From the NCBI GenBank assembly GCA_012960535.1, contig DUBB01000014.1, positions 1-64,000 on the forward strand: a stretch of 64,000 nt of DNA, written 5' to 3'. Within the stretch, counting starts at the first letter, position 1. The number at the start of each line of letters is the position of its first letter. Below the pieces are notes generated by a model. It saw nothing but the letters and a program-made list of their open reading frames with translations. It searched no databases and had not been told where the DNA came from. The stretch is from Gammaproteobacteria bacterium (GTDB taxonomy: Bacteria; Pseudomonadota; Gammaproteobacteria; Pseudomonadales; Azotimanducaceae). Shown piece after piece: positions 39,214 to 48,209 of the stretch. Made by a program: the position numbers and the translations under genes.

Positions 39214-39275
39214 ATAATTCTTTGGGAGAGCCGAGCGGGTCCATACAATGACTATGAAATTAGGGAGGTCATGCC

Positions 39276-40262
39276 ATGAAAAATACCGATGTCGTTATTG
39301 ATTGTCTGCAATATAACAACTGGGATAGGGCACTATTCCAGGCCACTCAGGACAGCGGCGTACATTCTGTACATGTCACTGTCTCTTACTGGGAGAATAT
39401 GCAGGAGACTTTGCTGAACATCAGCAGGTGGCATAGACAATTTGAAAACCATTCGGATCTGATTATGCAGGTCCGAACCGCAGCTGACGTAATCGAGGCT
39501 AAAGCTTCAAACAGATTGGGGATTGTCTTTGGTTTCCAGAATTGCTCGCCTCTCAATGATGATTTAGGCATGGTCAGGATCCTGCATGAGCTGGGCGTAC
39601 GATTTATGCAACTGTCTTACAATAACCAGAGTTCGCTGGCAACCGGTTGCTATGAAAAAAATGATCCGGGAATTACTCGTTTTGGTGAACAGGTCATAAG
39701 GGAAATGAACCGAGTTGGTATGGTGATTGATATGTCACATTCTGCTGAGCAGTCAACGCTTGAGGCGATAGCATTATCCAGCCGCCCGATTGCAATTACC
39801 CATGCAAACCCTGTTTTTTTTCATCCCGCTTTACGCAATAAGTCAACAGCAGTGTTACAGGCCTTAGCTTCCTCTGGTGGTATGCTGGGGCTAAGCCTTT
39901 ATCCGTTCCACCTGAAAAACGGCAGTGATTGCAGCCTGGAACAGTATTGTGAAATGGTGGCGGACACAGTGGAAGTTATGGGTATCGATCAGGTGGGGAT
40001 TGGTTCTGACCTTTGCCAGAACTGGGGTTATGAAACCCTTGAATGGATGCGTAGTGGCAGATGGACTTTTGATGCTGACCATGGAGAGGGTAGTGTCGAT
40101 AACCTTAATTGGCCTGAGCAACCGAGTTGGTTTCGTAACAGCCAGGATATGAAAAATATTGCCCAGGGGCTTAAGCAGCAGGGTTTCTCCATTGAGGATA
40201 TTGCTAAGGTGATGGGGAATAACTGGCTGGCATTCTTTCTAAATTCGTTTGAAAGTGGTTGA
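39276..40262 (+). CDS. M19 (renal dipeptidase-like) protein lacking canonical metal ligands
   Basis: 328 residues. The fold-level signs of peptidase M19 are clear: RFMQLSYNNQ, VIDMSHSAEQST (His of DxSH), PIAITHANP (second His) and GIGSDLCQN. However, the N-terminal His-x-Asp of dizinc members is replaced (IDCLQY; Leu11, Tyr13), and the bridging Glu region reads FGFQN. So the usual two-metal site cannot form as in renal dipeptidase. It may use one metal or act on another substrate such as an N-acyl or lactam bond. AGGGAGG (39262-39268) supports ATG 39276. It is the second gene of the sox-type operon. Confidence 0.8.
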   Translation: MKNTDVVIDCLQYNNWDRALFQATQDSGVHSVHVTVSYWENMQETLLNISRWHRQFENHSDLIMQVRTAADVIEAKASNRLGIVFGFQNCSPLNDDLGMVRILHELGVRFMQLSYNNQSSLATGCYEKNDPGITRFGEQVIREMNRVGMVIDMSHSAEQSTLEAIALSSRPIAITHANPVFFHPALRNKSTAVLQALASSGGMLGLSLYPFHLKNGSDCSLEQYCEMVADTVEVMGIDQVGIGSDLCQNWGYETLEWMRSGRWTFDADHGEGSVDNLNWPEQPSWFRNSQDMKNIAQGLKQQGFSIEDIAKVMGNNWLAFFLNSFESG

Positions 40263-40373
40263 TGCCGACCCCGTAACACCTTTAGGCCATTGTGATTCGG
40301 TGTAAGCCATACCGAGTCAGGAAGGCATAAGTAATAGTAAACCTATTTTTGGCTAGTGGACCCAGGCCTTATT

Positions 40374-42116
40374 ATGAATGAAGCCAAATCAGAAACAGCT
40401 CAGGAACGAACGACCACTGGCTTGCCTGGAGAGATCGATGACATAGCCGATCTAAGACCTGCTGAAACGGTCATGGATTTGCAGCGATTAGGCTCACTGC
40501 AACCGTTTCGGCTTAGTTTCATGCGTATTCTGGTTCGGCAGATGGTGCGTGACCGCTGGCAGATTCACTGCAGCCAATTTGAGTTGGATGATCTGGGTTA
40601 TGGGTTTGCTGTATACGTCCTTCAAGCAGGTACAGAGATTTATAGCTTTGTGGTTTTTGCAGTCTATTTAGCGGATGGAAGCCGAAATGACAGAGTGATT
40701 GCGGGTCAATGGGATCTTACTATGGCGTTAGTACAAGGTGAGGTCACGGACAGTCAACTACAACATTTGCGGGCGAATGTGCCATTGCAGGAAGTTGGCA
40801 GGATGAGCCCAGAGATGCTGGTGCTGTCACGTGCCAATCGAAGTAAGCGGATGTTTGACAATGTGGTTGATTCGCTGGCAACTGGATTGCAACCTGATAT
40901 CAGTCGCCTCAAAGACGTGGGTTACCTGTGTCGGACGACAGCTGTCTATGGCAGCGGTAAATTCGGTATGGCCGACTGGGGTGTAGTGCAGCGTTCGTGT
41001 CGTAGTTTTGCCAGGCCTTTTGCCGCTGAAATGTTCACGTGCTTTATGTTGCGGCACTTTTCGGTGGAACAGGTTCAGCATATTGCCAGTCATAGGGCGC
41101 CTGAGACCGCGGTTGCTCTGGACTCCGATATCAGGCGTTACCTTGGTATAGGTAATGCCACTGGGCTGGGTATGGCCCCTTTTTTGATTAAACACCCACA
41201 GCTTATTGGCCGATGGATGACCGTGCGAGAAGTCTCTTTAGCGCGTGTTCTGGCAAGGGGAAAGGTAACTCCGGAAATACTGTCTCGATTATTGGCGATG
41301 ATCGAAAAGGTGATCCAGCATACCCGGGAAACCCATGTTAAGGATCCTGCACAGCTGACCCGTAATTATCAACTCATGGCTGAACTCACTAATTTGTCTG
41401 AAAGATTAATAGGGCACCAGGATTTTACGGACTGGCAGTGGTTGAAAGCGCGATTGATTGAGCGATATAGCCTGGATACTATAGAGACTATGTATTCCCT
41501 CATGATTGAATTGTATCCTCACTTGGTTGATGACATGGAAGAATACCTGGGTGCAGACGAGCACCTGCAATTGCGGCCTGAAATAGCTTTGAGCGAGTTA
41601 AAAAGGACTATTGAATCCCAATATGACTGGGCACTGTCAATTGATTTCAGGAAGCCAGAGAGCCAGCATGTTTTCTGGTACCGGTCCGAGGAGAAAATGG
41701 AACCAAGGCTGGGCGAGCGTTATGTCGAATCCGGTGCTGACAAGGAATTACCGGTGCAGGTTGCGAGATCGGTCAAAGCCTGTCATGCGCTAATTGTGTC
41801 GGATTTACTTCTTCATGCGGATAGTGACGTCGTTCATTTTCTGCTAAGGCATCCTGATCAAATCAGTATTGTCCGGCGAATTCAGACAATGACCCCGCTG
41901 ATTTATGGCGATATCCGGGCGAACCTGGCGGATCAGGATATGCAGCCAATGCATCTGCTACGAGCTAAGCTTTCCTTTTTTGGCGTGAGTAAATTTGACC
42001 CCAAGTCGAGATTGTGGGTTCGCAATACCATGTTTCAAGGGGCGCCGTTGATCAGCGAACTTGACAGTGGTCGGGATTTGGACGATTGGTATTTCCCCGT
42101 AGCGCCGATAGGTTGA
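40374..42116 (+). CDS. Uncharacterised 580-residue protein of the sox-type operon
   Basis: I do not recognise a family. The protein is soluble: no signal peptide or membrane segments. It is mainly helical in its second half and ends with LRAKLSFFGVSKFDPKSRLWVRNTMFQGA. Conserved-looking blocks include CSQFELDDLGYG, YLCRTTAVYGSGKFGMADW and LYPHLVDDMEEYLG. The frame opens at GTG 40356; ATG 40374 is preferred. It is 111 bp after the M19 gene, and its TGA is 2 bp before the next ATG, so it is translationally coupled to the 253-residue protein. A role as an assembly factor or subunit of the pathway enzyme is only a guess from position. Confidence 0.6.
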   Translation: MNEAKSETAQERTTTGLPGEIDDIADLRPAETVMDLQRLGSLQPFRLSFMRILVRQMVRDRWQIHCSQFELDDLGYGFAVYVLQAGTEIYSFVVFAVYLADGSRNDRVIAGQWDLTMALVQGEVTDSQLQHLRANVPLQEVGRMSPEMLVLSRANRSKRMFDNVVDSLATGLQPDISRLKDVGYLCRTTAVYGSGKFGMADWGVVQRSCRSFARPFAAEMFTCFMLRHFSVEQVQHIASHRAPETAVALDSDIRRYLGIGNATGLGMAPFLIKHPQLIGRWMTVREVSLARVLARGKVTPEILSRLLAMIEKVIQHTRETHVKDPAQLTRNYQLMAELTNLSERLIGHQDFTDWQWLKARLIERYSLDTIETMYSLMIELYPHLVDDMEEYLGADEHLQLRPEIALSELKRTIESQYDWALSIDFRKPESQHVFWYRSEEKMEPRLGERYVESGADKELPVQVARSVKACHALIVSDLLLHADSDVVHFLLRHPDQISIVRRIQTMTPLIYGDIRANLADQDMQPMHLLRAKLSFFGVSKFDPKSRLWVRNTMFQGAPLISELDSGRDLDDWYFPVAPIG

Positions 42117-42118
42117 AG

Positions 42119-42880
42119 ATGAGAGTGTCCCGAAACGAATTAATAGAACTGCTGAAGCTGGTTTTTGAGAGTCTGGGTTTTGATCAGGGTGATTATGAGA
42201 GTGCATCCCAGTTAGTTACCTATGCAGAAATGTGGGGACTAGATGGGCTTGAAGCGCTGGCCGACGCGCTCTCCGGACAGGGTCTGCAGCAGCATAAGGC
42301 AGTGCGGTTAATTGAGGAGGGCCAGGGAAGTGCTGTTGTCGATGGCCGGGGCCTGAGCAGTTTGCTATGCCTTCGTTCTGCAGCAGACCTGGCTTACGTG
42401 AAGTCGCTCTCGGTGCCAGTGGGGCAGGTCGCCATCGTCGGCTGTCAGCAACGAATCCTGGTGTTGCAGCACCTTGTTAATCTCGGCCATCGTGGGGTCG
42501 TCTGCGGTGCCAGCTGGTGGGATGGTGTTGATTATAATTTCCTGCATTTACTGGATGTCGTCTCGGAAAATTCAGATGCTCGACCGAGTTACCGGGTTTA
42601 TAGATTTGAGCCAGGAGAGGTTGAAGCGGCGCGGGCTGAGCAACTGTTTGTCTACTGCTCGTCGTCGCAACAGGCGGTTTCTGATTACCAGGCGCAGGTG
42701 TTGCCTGCTTTGGGCAAGCCCACAAGAAAGATCGAGGCTGCTGAGATGCGCGCTAATTTTGAGGCATCACTGGTTGCCGGTATCTTAGTGGAGGACGCGC
42801 TCTGGTTTGATCTGATCGAATTAGCGGCCAAGATGCTAGTGCCCACGTCAATACAGTCAAGGTTAGGGGCTGGTGATTAA
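42119..42880 (+). CDS. DUF3726-like protein with an Ldh_2-like N-terminus
   Basis: 253 residues from ATG 42119, two bases after the stop of the preceding gene. The N-terminus (VSRNELIELLKLVFESLGF ... YAEMWGLDGLEAL) follows the same helix pattern as the start of Ldh_2 enzymes, including the one encoded at 38.2 kb. The rest resembles DUF3726 by eye but not strongly. No catalytic motif is evident. It could be a truncated Ldh_2 relative that pairs with the full-length enzyme. Family call is tentative; the operon position is clear. Confidence 0.55.
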   Translation: MRVSRNELIELLKLVFESLGFDQGDYESASQLVTYAEMWGLDGLEALADALSGQGLQQHKAVRLIEEGQGSAVVDGRGLSSLLCLRSAADLAYVKSLSVPVGQVAIVGCQQRILVLQHLVNLGHRGVVCGASWWDGVDYNFLHLLDVVSENSDARPSYRVYRFEPGEVEAARAEQLFVYCSSSQQAVSDYQAQVLPALGKPTRKIEAAEMRANFEASLVAGILVEDALWFDLIELAAKMLVPTSIQSRLGAGD

Positions 42881-42923
42881 CAGGGGACACGAGAACTTTA
42901 AAAATTTAGATTTCTGATAAGTT

Positions 42924-42934
42924 ACCGTTACGGT
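42924..42934. promoter_or_regulatory. 11-bp dyad just before soxB
   Basis: ACCGT-T-ACGGT lies in the 58-bp gap upstream of the soxB-like ATG and ends four bases before it, overlapping the place where an SD would be. No other SD is seen. It could be an operator or only chance. Confidence 0.3.
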
Positions 42935-42938
42935 GTAA

Positions 42939-44237
42939 ATGTTTGATGTGCCCGTAGATGAGTCTCTTATAAGCCTATCAATCAGGGAGTTACAGGTGCC
43001 CTTTGGACTATTAAAATACGGCCTACGCAAGCGCTATCCGGCACAGCATCATTTTACACCGAGCAAAAAGCTGAAGCAGCATTATGACGTGGTTATCATT
43101 GGTGCCGGTGGGCATGGCAGCAGTATTGCTTACTATCTTGCAAAATATCATGGTATTACGGACGTCGCTCTAATTGATAAGGGTTATCTGGGAGGCGGTA
43201 ATACCGCGCGTAATACCGCGGTGATCCGTTCCAATTATCTAACTCCGGAGAGTGTGTCCTTTTATCGAGACTCGGTCAGGTTGTATCAAGGCTTAAGCAA
43301 CGAATTTGACTATAACATTATGATGGAAAACAGGGGTCAACTCACCCTGGCGCATAGTGATGCCGCTATTCGTAATTTTAGGTGGCGCGCTGAGGTGAAT
43401 AAGCATTTAGGTGTACGCTCTGAGCTGGTTGATCGAAAAACCATCGGGGAAATTGTTCCCAGTCTTAGCGTGACTGAGGATGCCCGTTTTCCTATTCTGG
43501 CCGGCTTGTGGCACGAAGATGGTGCCACCGCCCGTCATGACGCTGTTGTCTGGGGTTATGCTCGCGGGGCTTGCCAGCGGGGTGTGGAGCTACACCAGCT
43601 TACCGAGGCCCAGGGTATTGACATAGACCAGGGGCGGGTTGTGGGTGTGCATACCAATCGTGGTCGAATTCGTTGTGCTGCAGTCGTTCAGGCTGTTGCC
43701 GGAGCCAGTTCCACCGTCGGCAGGATGGCAGGCCTGCAGTTGCCGATACATTCGTTCCCGCTCCAGGCCATGGTGACCCAACCCTATAAACCCGTGTTGA
43801 CGCCTCACGTCAGCTCTCCCCATGTCCATGTCTATGTTCATCAGACTTCCCGGGGTGAATTTGTCATCGGTGGAGGCTCAGATCCCTACCCACTCTACGG
43901 TACTCGGGCAACTCTAGAACAACGAGAGAAGCTGAGTGGCGCTGTGCTTGAGCTGTTTCCTTTTCTTGCGCAAGCGCGAGTATTGCGGCAGTGGGCAGGA
44001 ACCACCGATATGACGCCTGACTACAGTCCTGTAATGGGGCTGAGCCCAATTAAAAACTACTATCTGGACGCGGGATGGGGGACTTGGGGTTTCAAGGCAA
44101 CACCTATCTGCGGTAAAACGATGGCGGAGCTGGTGGCCACTGGTCGAGTACCTGACCTCATCAAACCCTTTGAGTTGGAGCGGTTTTATCGATTCGAGCA
44201 AATAAATGAAGCGGGCTCTACCGCCGCGAGTCATTAG
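42939..44237 (+). CDS. soxB: Heterotetrameric sarcosine oxidase-like beta subunit
   Basis: 432 residues. FAD Rossmann motif IIGAGGHGS (about 53-61), the ARHDAV segment whose His200 corresponds to the covalent FMN attachment histidine of TSOX beta, and the C-terminal GWGTWGFKATP that closes the active site are all present. In the known complex this subunit demethylates sarcosine at FAD, and electrons pass to FMN and O2. Length is slightly above the usual 405-415 because of an N-terminal extension of about 30 residues. Adjacent soxD, soxA and soxG make a full subunit set. The real amine may not be sarcosine. Confidence 0.88.
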   Translation: MFDVPVDESLISLSIRELQVPFGLLKYGLRKRYPAQHHFTPSKKLKQHYDVVIIGAGGHGSSIAYYLAKYHGITDVALIDKGYLGGGNTARNTAVIRSNYLTPESVSFYRDSVRLYQGLSNEFDYNIMMENRGQLTLAHSDAAIRNFRWRAEVNKHLGVRSELVDRKTIGEIVPSLSVTEDARFPILAGLWHEDGATARHDAVVWGYARGACQRGVELHQLTEAQGIDIDQGRVVGVHTNRGRIRCAAVVQAVAGASSTVGRMAGLQLPIHSFPLQAMVTQPYKPVLTPHVSSPHVHVYVHQTSRGEFVIGGGSDPYPLYGTRATLEQREKLSGAVLELFPFLAQARVLRQWAGTTDMTPDYSPVMGLSPIKNYYLDAGWGTWGFKATPICGKTMAELVATGRVPDLIKPFELERFYRFEQINEAGSTAASH

Positions 44238-44247
44238 GGGAAGATAA

Positions 44248-44562
44248 ATGAAGCAGCTTTGCTGTCCGTTGAATGGCCTCAGGAATATCTCAGAATTCCT
44301 ATATGGTGGTGAATATCATGCCAAGCCAGATCAGATCAGTTGTTCTGCCAGGGACTGGGCTGAGCATGTTTTTTTTGATGAAAATAATGCAGGGTTGGTC
44401 ATTGAATGGTGGTGTCATCTGCCAACTTCTTACTGGTTTTTAGTTGAACGTAACACGGTTAGCGACGAAATTCTCCGAAGTTTTCCGTGCAGCGACATCT
44501 ATAAACAACGAGATGACTCGCCTGCCTCTGCGTCCCGTGACAAGGGTGGTCAAGGTGAGTGA
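44248..44562 (+). CDS. soxD: Sarcosine oxidase-like delta subunit with a degraded zinc site
   Basis: 104 residues, the usual length. EFLYGGEYHA and WWCHLPTSYWFLVERNT align with the delta subunit. The typical zinc ligands are a CPxC pair, a His and a Cys four residues later. Here CPLN keeps Cys6 but has Asn9 in place of the second Cys, and HLPTS keeps His57 but has Ser61 in place of Cys. So two of four ligands are lost. The subunit probably still fills its structural place. Its stop overlaps the soxA start by 8 bp, indicating coupled translation. ATG 44248 is ten bases after the soxB stop. Confidence 0.75.
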   Translation: MKQLCCPLNGLRNISEFLYGGEYHAKPDQISCSARDWAEHVFFDENNAGLVIEWWCHLPTSYWFLVERNTVSDEILRSFPCSDIYKQRDDSPASASRDKGGQGE

Positions 44563-47461
44563 CAATCGATTACCGCCGCCTTATGGACTGAGACTGCAAA
44601 GGCAGGAAACAGTCAGATTTAGCTTTGATGGAAAGCGGTTCACTGGTTTTTCAGGCGACACTGTAGCCAGCGCTCTTGCCGCCAGTGATCAGTGGTTGCT
44701 CAGTCGAAGTTTTAAATATCACAGGCCCCGTGGTGTCCTGACTATGGCTGGCCAGGATGCGAATACGCTGGTTCAGCTGTCCGCTAATCCGAATGTGCAA
44801 GCTGATGTGCATCCAATTACCGCCGATCTGCAGGTGTCTGCGCAAAATGTCAGTGGTTCCCTGGATAGGGATCGGTTTGCATGGCTGGGTTATCTGTCCA
44901 GATTTTTACCTGTCGCATTTTACTATAAGGCTTTTTTCAGGCCGAAGGGTATCTGGCAGTTATGGGCTCGCCTGATAAGGAAATATGCTGGCCTGGGTAG
45001 AATAGATGCGGGGTTTGAACCAGATCGCTATGATAAACAGTATTGTTTCTACGATGTAGTGGTGGTTGGCGGTGGTCCGGCGGGCTTGTCGGCAGCGGCT
45101 ACCGCTGCAGCTGCGGGCGCAAAGGTATTACTGGTTGATGAAAACCCCGAACTTGGCGGATCCCTCAATTATACAGAATTCCCTCTGGATAATTTAAGGT
45201 GCATGGCCCTTGGTCAGCAGCTAATAGACAATGTGGTGGATCACGCTTTAATAGATATCAAGACGAATGCAGTTTGTAATGGCTGGTTTGCAGATAACTG
45301 GCTGGGGGTGGTCGGTGGCCGGCGCCTGTTTAAGGTTCGAGCCAAGCAGGTCATCATGTGCATGGGTTCGCTAGAACAGGCTGCGGTGTTTCGCAATAAT
45401 GATCTGCCTGGAATCATGATGAGTAGTGCAGCCTTGAGGCTCATCCATCTTTATGCGGTTCGGCCCGGTCGAAAGGGAGTCGTACTCTGTGGTAACTGGG
45501 ACGGCTATCGCTGTGCGCTTGCACTTGTAGAGGCGGGCGTTGAAGTGCAGACCCTGGTTGACCTTAGAGCAAAACCCAAGGTGAGCCATCCCTTGCTGGA
45601 AAAAGTTGAGGCACTTGGTATACGCATTCGATTTCAGCAGTTTGTTTCCCAGGCGTTAGCTTCGAGTCAGGGACATCATCTGGCTGCTGTTGAGGTCCGG
45701 CAGTTCGATTCAGCGGATGCTTGTTCAGGGGCCCTGCTCGGCTGTGACTTGCTGGTGATGGCGGTGGGTTATACACCCGCTTATCAGCTTGCCTGCCAAG
45801 CTGGTGCACTGGTGTCGTACGATGAAACTGCAGAGACCTTTGTTGTTAACAATCTACCCCATGATTGTCACATAGCAGGATCAATGAACAGTGTGTGGAA
45901 GTTGGATAATGTTATTGCTGATGGTGCGGCTGCCGCGCAGCGAGCATTAAGCGGCCTGGATATGCTGAGAAATGAGGTTTCAATTCGTGCATATGAGGAA
46001 GAGCAGAGTCCGAATTTCTCCTGGCCAATATTCCCTCATAAAAGAGGTATGGAATTTGTCGATTTTGATGAAGATCTACAAGTTGAGGATATTATTAATG
46101 CAGTGAAGGATGGATATGAACATGTCCAGTTGGTGAAACGTTATTCAACAGCGGGTATGGGCCCCTCACAGGGCCGGCATTCCGCGCTAACCATAGCGCG
46201 TCTGGTTGCGACTGAGCGGGGGATCACCGTTTCCGAAACTGGCGTGAGCACCGCTCGACCGCCTTATTCTGCCGAATTGCTGGCGCATAGTGCCGGACGG
46301 AGTTTCTTTCCTGCCAGACGCAGTCATATGCATTATCGGCATATCGAGCTTGGGGCTCAGATGATGCAGGCAGGCGCCTGGTATCGACCGGCCTTTTATG
46401 GGCCAGAGCAGCACCAGCATACGCTAGTCCAGGAAGAAGCCAGAAACATCAGGACTAACGTCGGTATCATTGACCTATCTACCCTGGGTGGTATAGAGGT
46501 TCGCGGCGTGGATGCGGCAGAATTTCTCAATCGTATATACACCTATGGCTTTATCAAACAGCCGGTTGGTAAGGCTCGATACGCGCTGCAAGTTAACGAA
46601 GCAGGCGCCATTATTGATGATGGTGTCGCCTGTAGACTGCACCGGGATCATTTTTATGTCACGGCGACGACAGGTGGGGTCGATGGCGTTGTTCGTTCCA
46701 TGCTTAAATGGAATGCGCAGTGGCGGTTGAGCGTTGATATTGCCAATGTGACCAGTGCCTTTTGCGCTATTAACATTGCAGGCCCTAACGCACGCAGCGT
46801 ATTGAAGACCCTGTGCCAGGATGTGGACCTAGAGGACGCAGCCTTTCCATATATGGGCGTTCGCCAGGGGACTATAAAGGATATTGGCTTGCGCTTAATT
46901 CGGGTCGGCTTCGTAGGTGAATTGGGTTATGAGCTGCATGCACCCCAGCAATATGGTGAAGCACTATGGGATATGCTTATGAATGCAGGGTCGGCTCATG
47001 GATTGGCTCCTTTTGGCGTGGAAGCACAGAGGTTGTTGCGTCTGGAAAAAGGCCACATCATTGTCGGTCAGGATACGGACGCTATGACTAACCCGCTCGA
47101 GGTTCAGATGGGTTGGGCCCTGGCCAGGGCGAAACCTTTTTTTGTGGGTAGTCGGAGCCTGCAGGAGCTGGAAAAATCAGGGCTAAAGCGCGTGCTGGCA
47201 GGCTTTATCATTCAGGGTCAGTCCGCATCTGTGCCGCTGGAAGGCCATCTGGTTGTAGACAAGGGCGCTATCACTGGTCGGGTCACTTCCTGTCATTATT
47301 CGCAGACCCTTAAGGCAGTTATCGGGCTCGCCTATGTTCCTGTGCAGCAGGGCGTGGCGGGTCAGAGCATTTCCATCAAGGTTGAAGATGGCGCACTGGT
47401 ATCAGCTCAGATCGTCGAATTACCTTTTTTTGACCCTGATAATCTCAGGCAGAGGGTTTAG
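44555..47461 (+). CDS. soxA: Heterotetrameric sarcosine oxidase-like alpha subunit
   Basis: 968 residues from GTG 44555. Domains: an N-terminal ferredoxin-like segment (FDGKRFTGFSGDTVASAL, FKYHRPRG), an NAD-binding Rossmann domain with VVGGGPAGLSAAA at about 170-182, a SoxA central segment (VEDIINAVKDGYEHVQLVKRY), and a C-terminal GcvT-like folate domain (about 590-960). In the known enzyme the alpha subunit binds NAD+ and tetrahydrofolate and captures formaldehyde. The GTG is chosen over TTG 44444 and ATG 44513: AAGGG (44542-44546) lies eight bases before it, the overlap with soxD is a common 8 bp, and the N-terminus then matches the family. Confidence 0.87.
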   Translation: MSDNRLPPPYGLRLQRQETVRFSFDGKRFTGFSGDTVASALAASDQWLLSRSFKYHRPRGVLTMAGQDANTLVQLSANPNVQADVHPITADLQVSAQNVSGSLDRDRFAWLGYLSRFLPVAFYYKAFFRPKGIWQLWARLIRKYAGLGRIDAGFEPDRYDKQYCFYDVVVVGGGPAGLSAAATAAAAGAKVLLVDENPELGGSLNYTEFPLDNLRCMALGQQLIDNVVDHALIDIKTNAVCNGWFADNWLGVVGGRRLFKVRAKQVIMCMGSLEQAAVFRNNDLPGIMMSSAALRLIHLYAVRPGRKGVVLCGNWDGYRCALALVEAGVEVQTLVDLRAKPKVSHPLLEKVEALGIRIRFQQFVSQALASSQGHHLAAVEVRQFDSADACSGALLGCDLLVMAVGYTPAYQLACQAGALVSYDETAETFVVNNLPHDCHIAGSMNSVWKLDNVIADGAAAAQRALSGLDMLRNEVSIRAYEEEQSPNFSWPIFPHKRGMEFVDFDEDLQVEDIINAVKDGYEHVQLVKRYSTAGMGPSQGRHSALTIARLVATERGITVSETGVSTARPPYSAELLAHSAGRSFFPARRSHMHYRHIELGAQMMQAGAWYRPAFYGPEQHQHTLVQEEARNIRTNVGIIDLSTLGGIEVRGVDAAEFLNRIYTYGFIKQPVGKARYALQVNEAGAIIDDGVACRLHRDHFYVTATTGGVDGVVRSMLKWNAQWRLSVDIANVTSAFCAINIAGPNARSVLKTLCQDVDLEDAAFPYMGVRQGTIKDIGLRLIRVGFVGELGYELHAPQQYGEALWDMLMNAGSAHGLAPFGVEAQRLLRLEKGHIIVGQDTDAMTNPLEVQMGWALARAKPFFVGSRSLQELEKSGLKRVLAGFIIQGQSASVPLEGHLVVDKGAITGRVTSCHYSQTLKAVIGLAYVPVQQGVAGQSISIKVEDGALVSAQIVELPFFDPDNLRQRV

Positions 47462-47463
47462 CA

Positions 47464-48201
47464 ATGGATCAATCGCCTTTGACCTTGGTGCCTGGCAGTT
47501 TGTTGCGTCGCAGTCCCCTGTATCGGCGTCATGCTGAGACCGGTGCCAGCTTCAGGCAAGTTGATGATTGTGCCGTGCCCTACCGGTTTAGATCGCACCA
47601 GGAGGATACCGATATGGCCCGACAACTGGGCCTGGTTGATCTGTGTGGACTGACCAAGGTTGGCTACAAAGGCCCGGGGGCGTCGTTGTGGCTTGGCCAA
47701 GAGGGTCTACTGCTGCCTGCAGAACCTAACCTTGCGGTGTTGCAGCCTGATGGGATGCTGGTTGCTAGGCTCTCGCTTGATGAGTTTTTGGTTTTGAGGA
47801 ACCTTGAATCTGATTCGAGTCTGATCTGTGATATGGAAAGCGCCTGGTCACTAGACAGTGCTGTGCAGACCTATTTGCTACCCAGAAGAGACAGTCACTG
47901 CTGGCTGGCGGTGGTTGGTGCAGAAGCCAGGCAGATGCTCTCCAAAATATGCGCCATCAATTTGCATCTTGATGAGTTCCCCAATCTCAAAATTGCCCAG
48001 ACCATTATTGCCGATCTCAGTGTCATCATTATTCGCCATGATCTTGGATTGACGCCCTGTTTCTATCTGCTGGCTGATGTTGCATTGACAGAGTATCTGT
48101 GGGAGGTGTTGCAGGATGCCATGGACGAATTCGCTGGGGCGACTGTGGGCCTGGCAGCATTGCTTACACTGAAAACGCTGCTGGTCGAGTCAAGCAAGTA
48201 A
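47464..48201 (+). CDS. soxG: Sarcosine oxidase-like gamma subunit
   Basis: 245 residues, beginning two bases after the soxA stop. The pattern RSPLYRRHAETGASF, ARQLGLVDLCGLTKVGYKGPGA, and WLAVVGAEARQMLSKICAINL matches SoxG, which has a GcvT-like fold and bridges subunits. It is somewhat longer than the usual 190-210 residues. Sequence conservation in this subunit is always low, so the call rests partly on position as the last gene of soxBDAG. Confidence 0.75.
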   Translation: MDQSPLTLVPGSLLRRSPLYRRHAETGASFRQVDDCAVPYRFRSHQEDTDMARQLGLVDLCGLTKVGYKGPGASLWLGQEGLLLPAEPNLAVLQPDGMLVARLSLDEFLVLRNLESDSSLICDMESAWSLDSAVQTYLLPRRDSHCWLAVVGAEARQMLSKICAINLHLDEFPNLKIAQTIIADLSVIIIRHDLGLTPCFYLLADVALTEYLWEVLQDAMDEFAGATVGLAALLTLKTLLVESSK

Positions 48202-48209
48202 TTGCCCGG

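Noticed and set aside
44444-44554. TTG 44444 or ATG 44513 as start of soxA
   Set aside because: Both would overlap soxD by 50-119 bp and lack an SD; GTG 44555 has AAGGG at ideal spacing and gives a family-like N-terminus.
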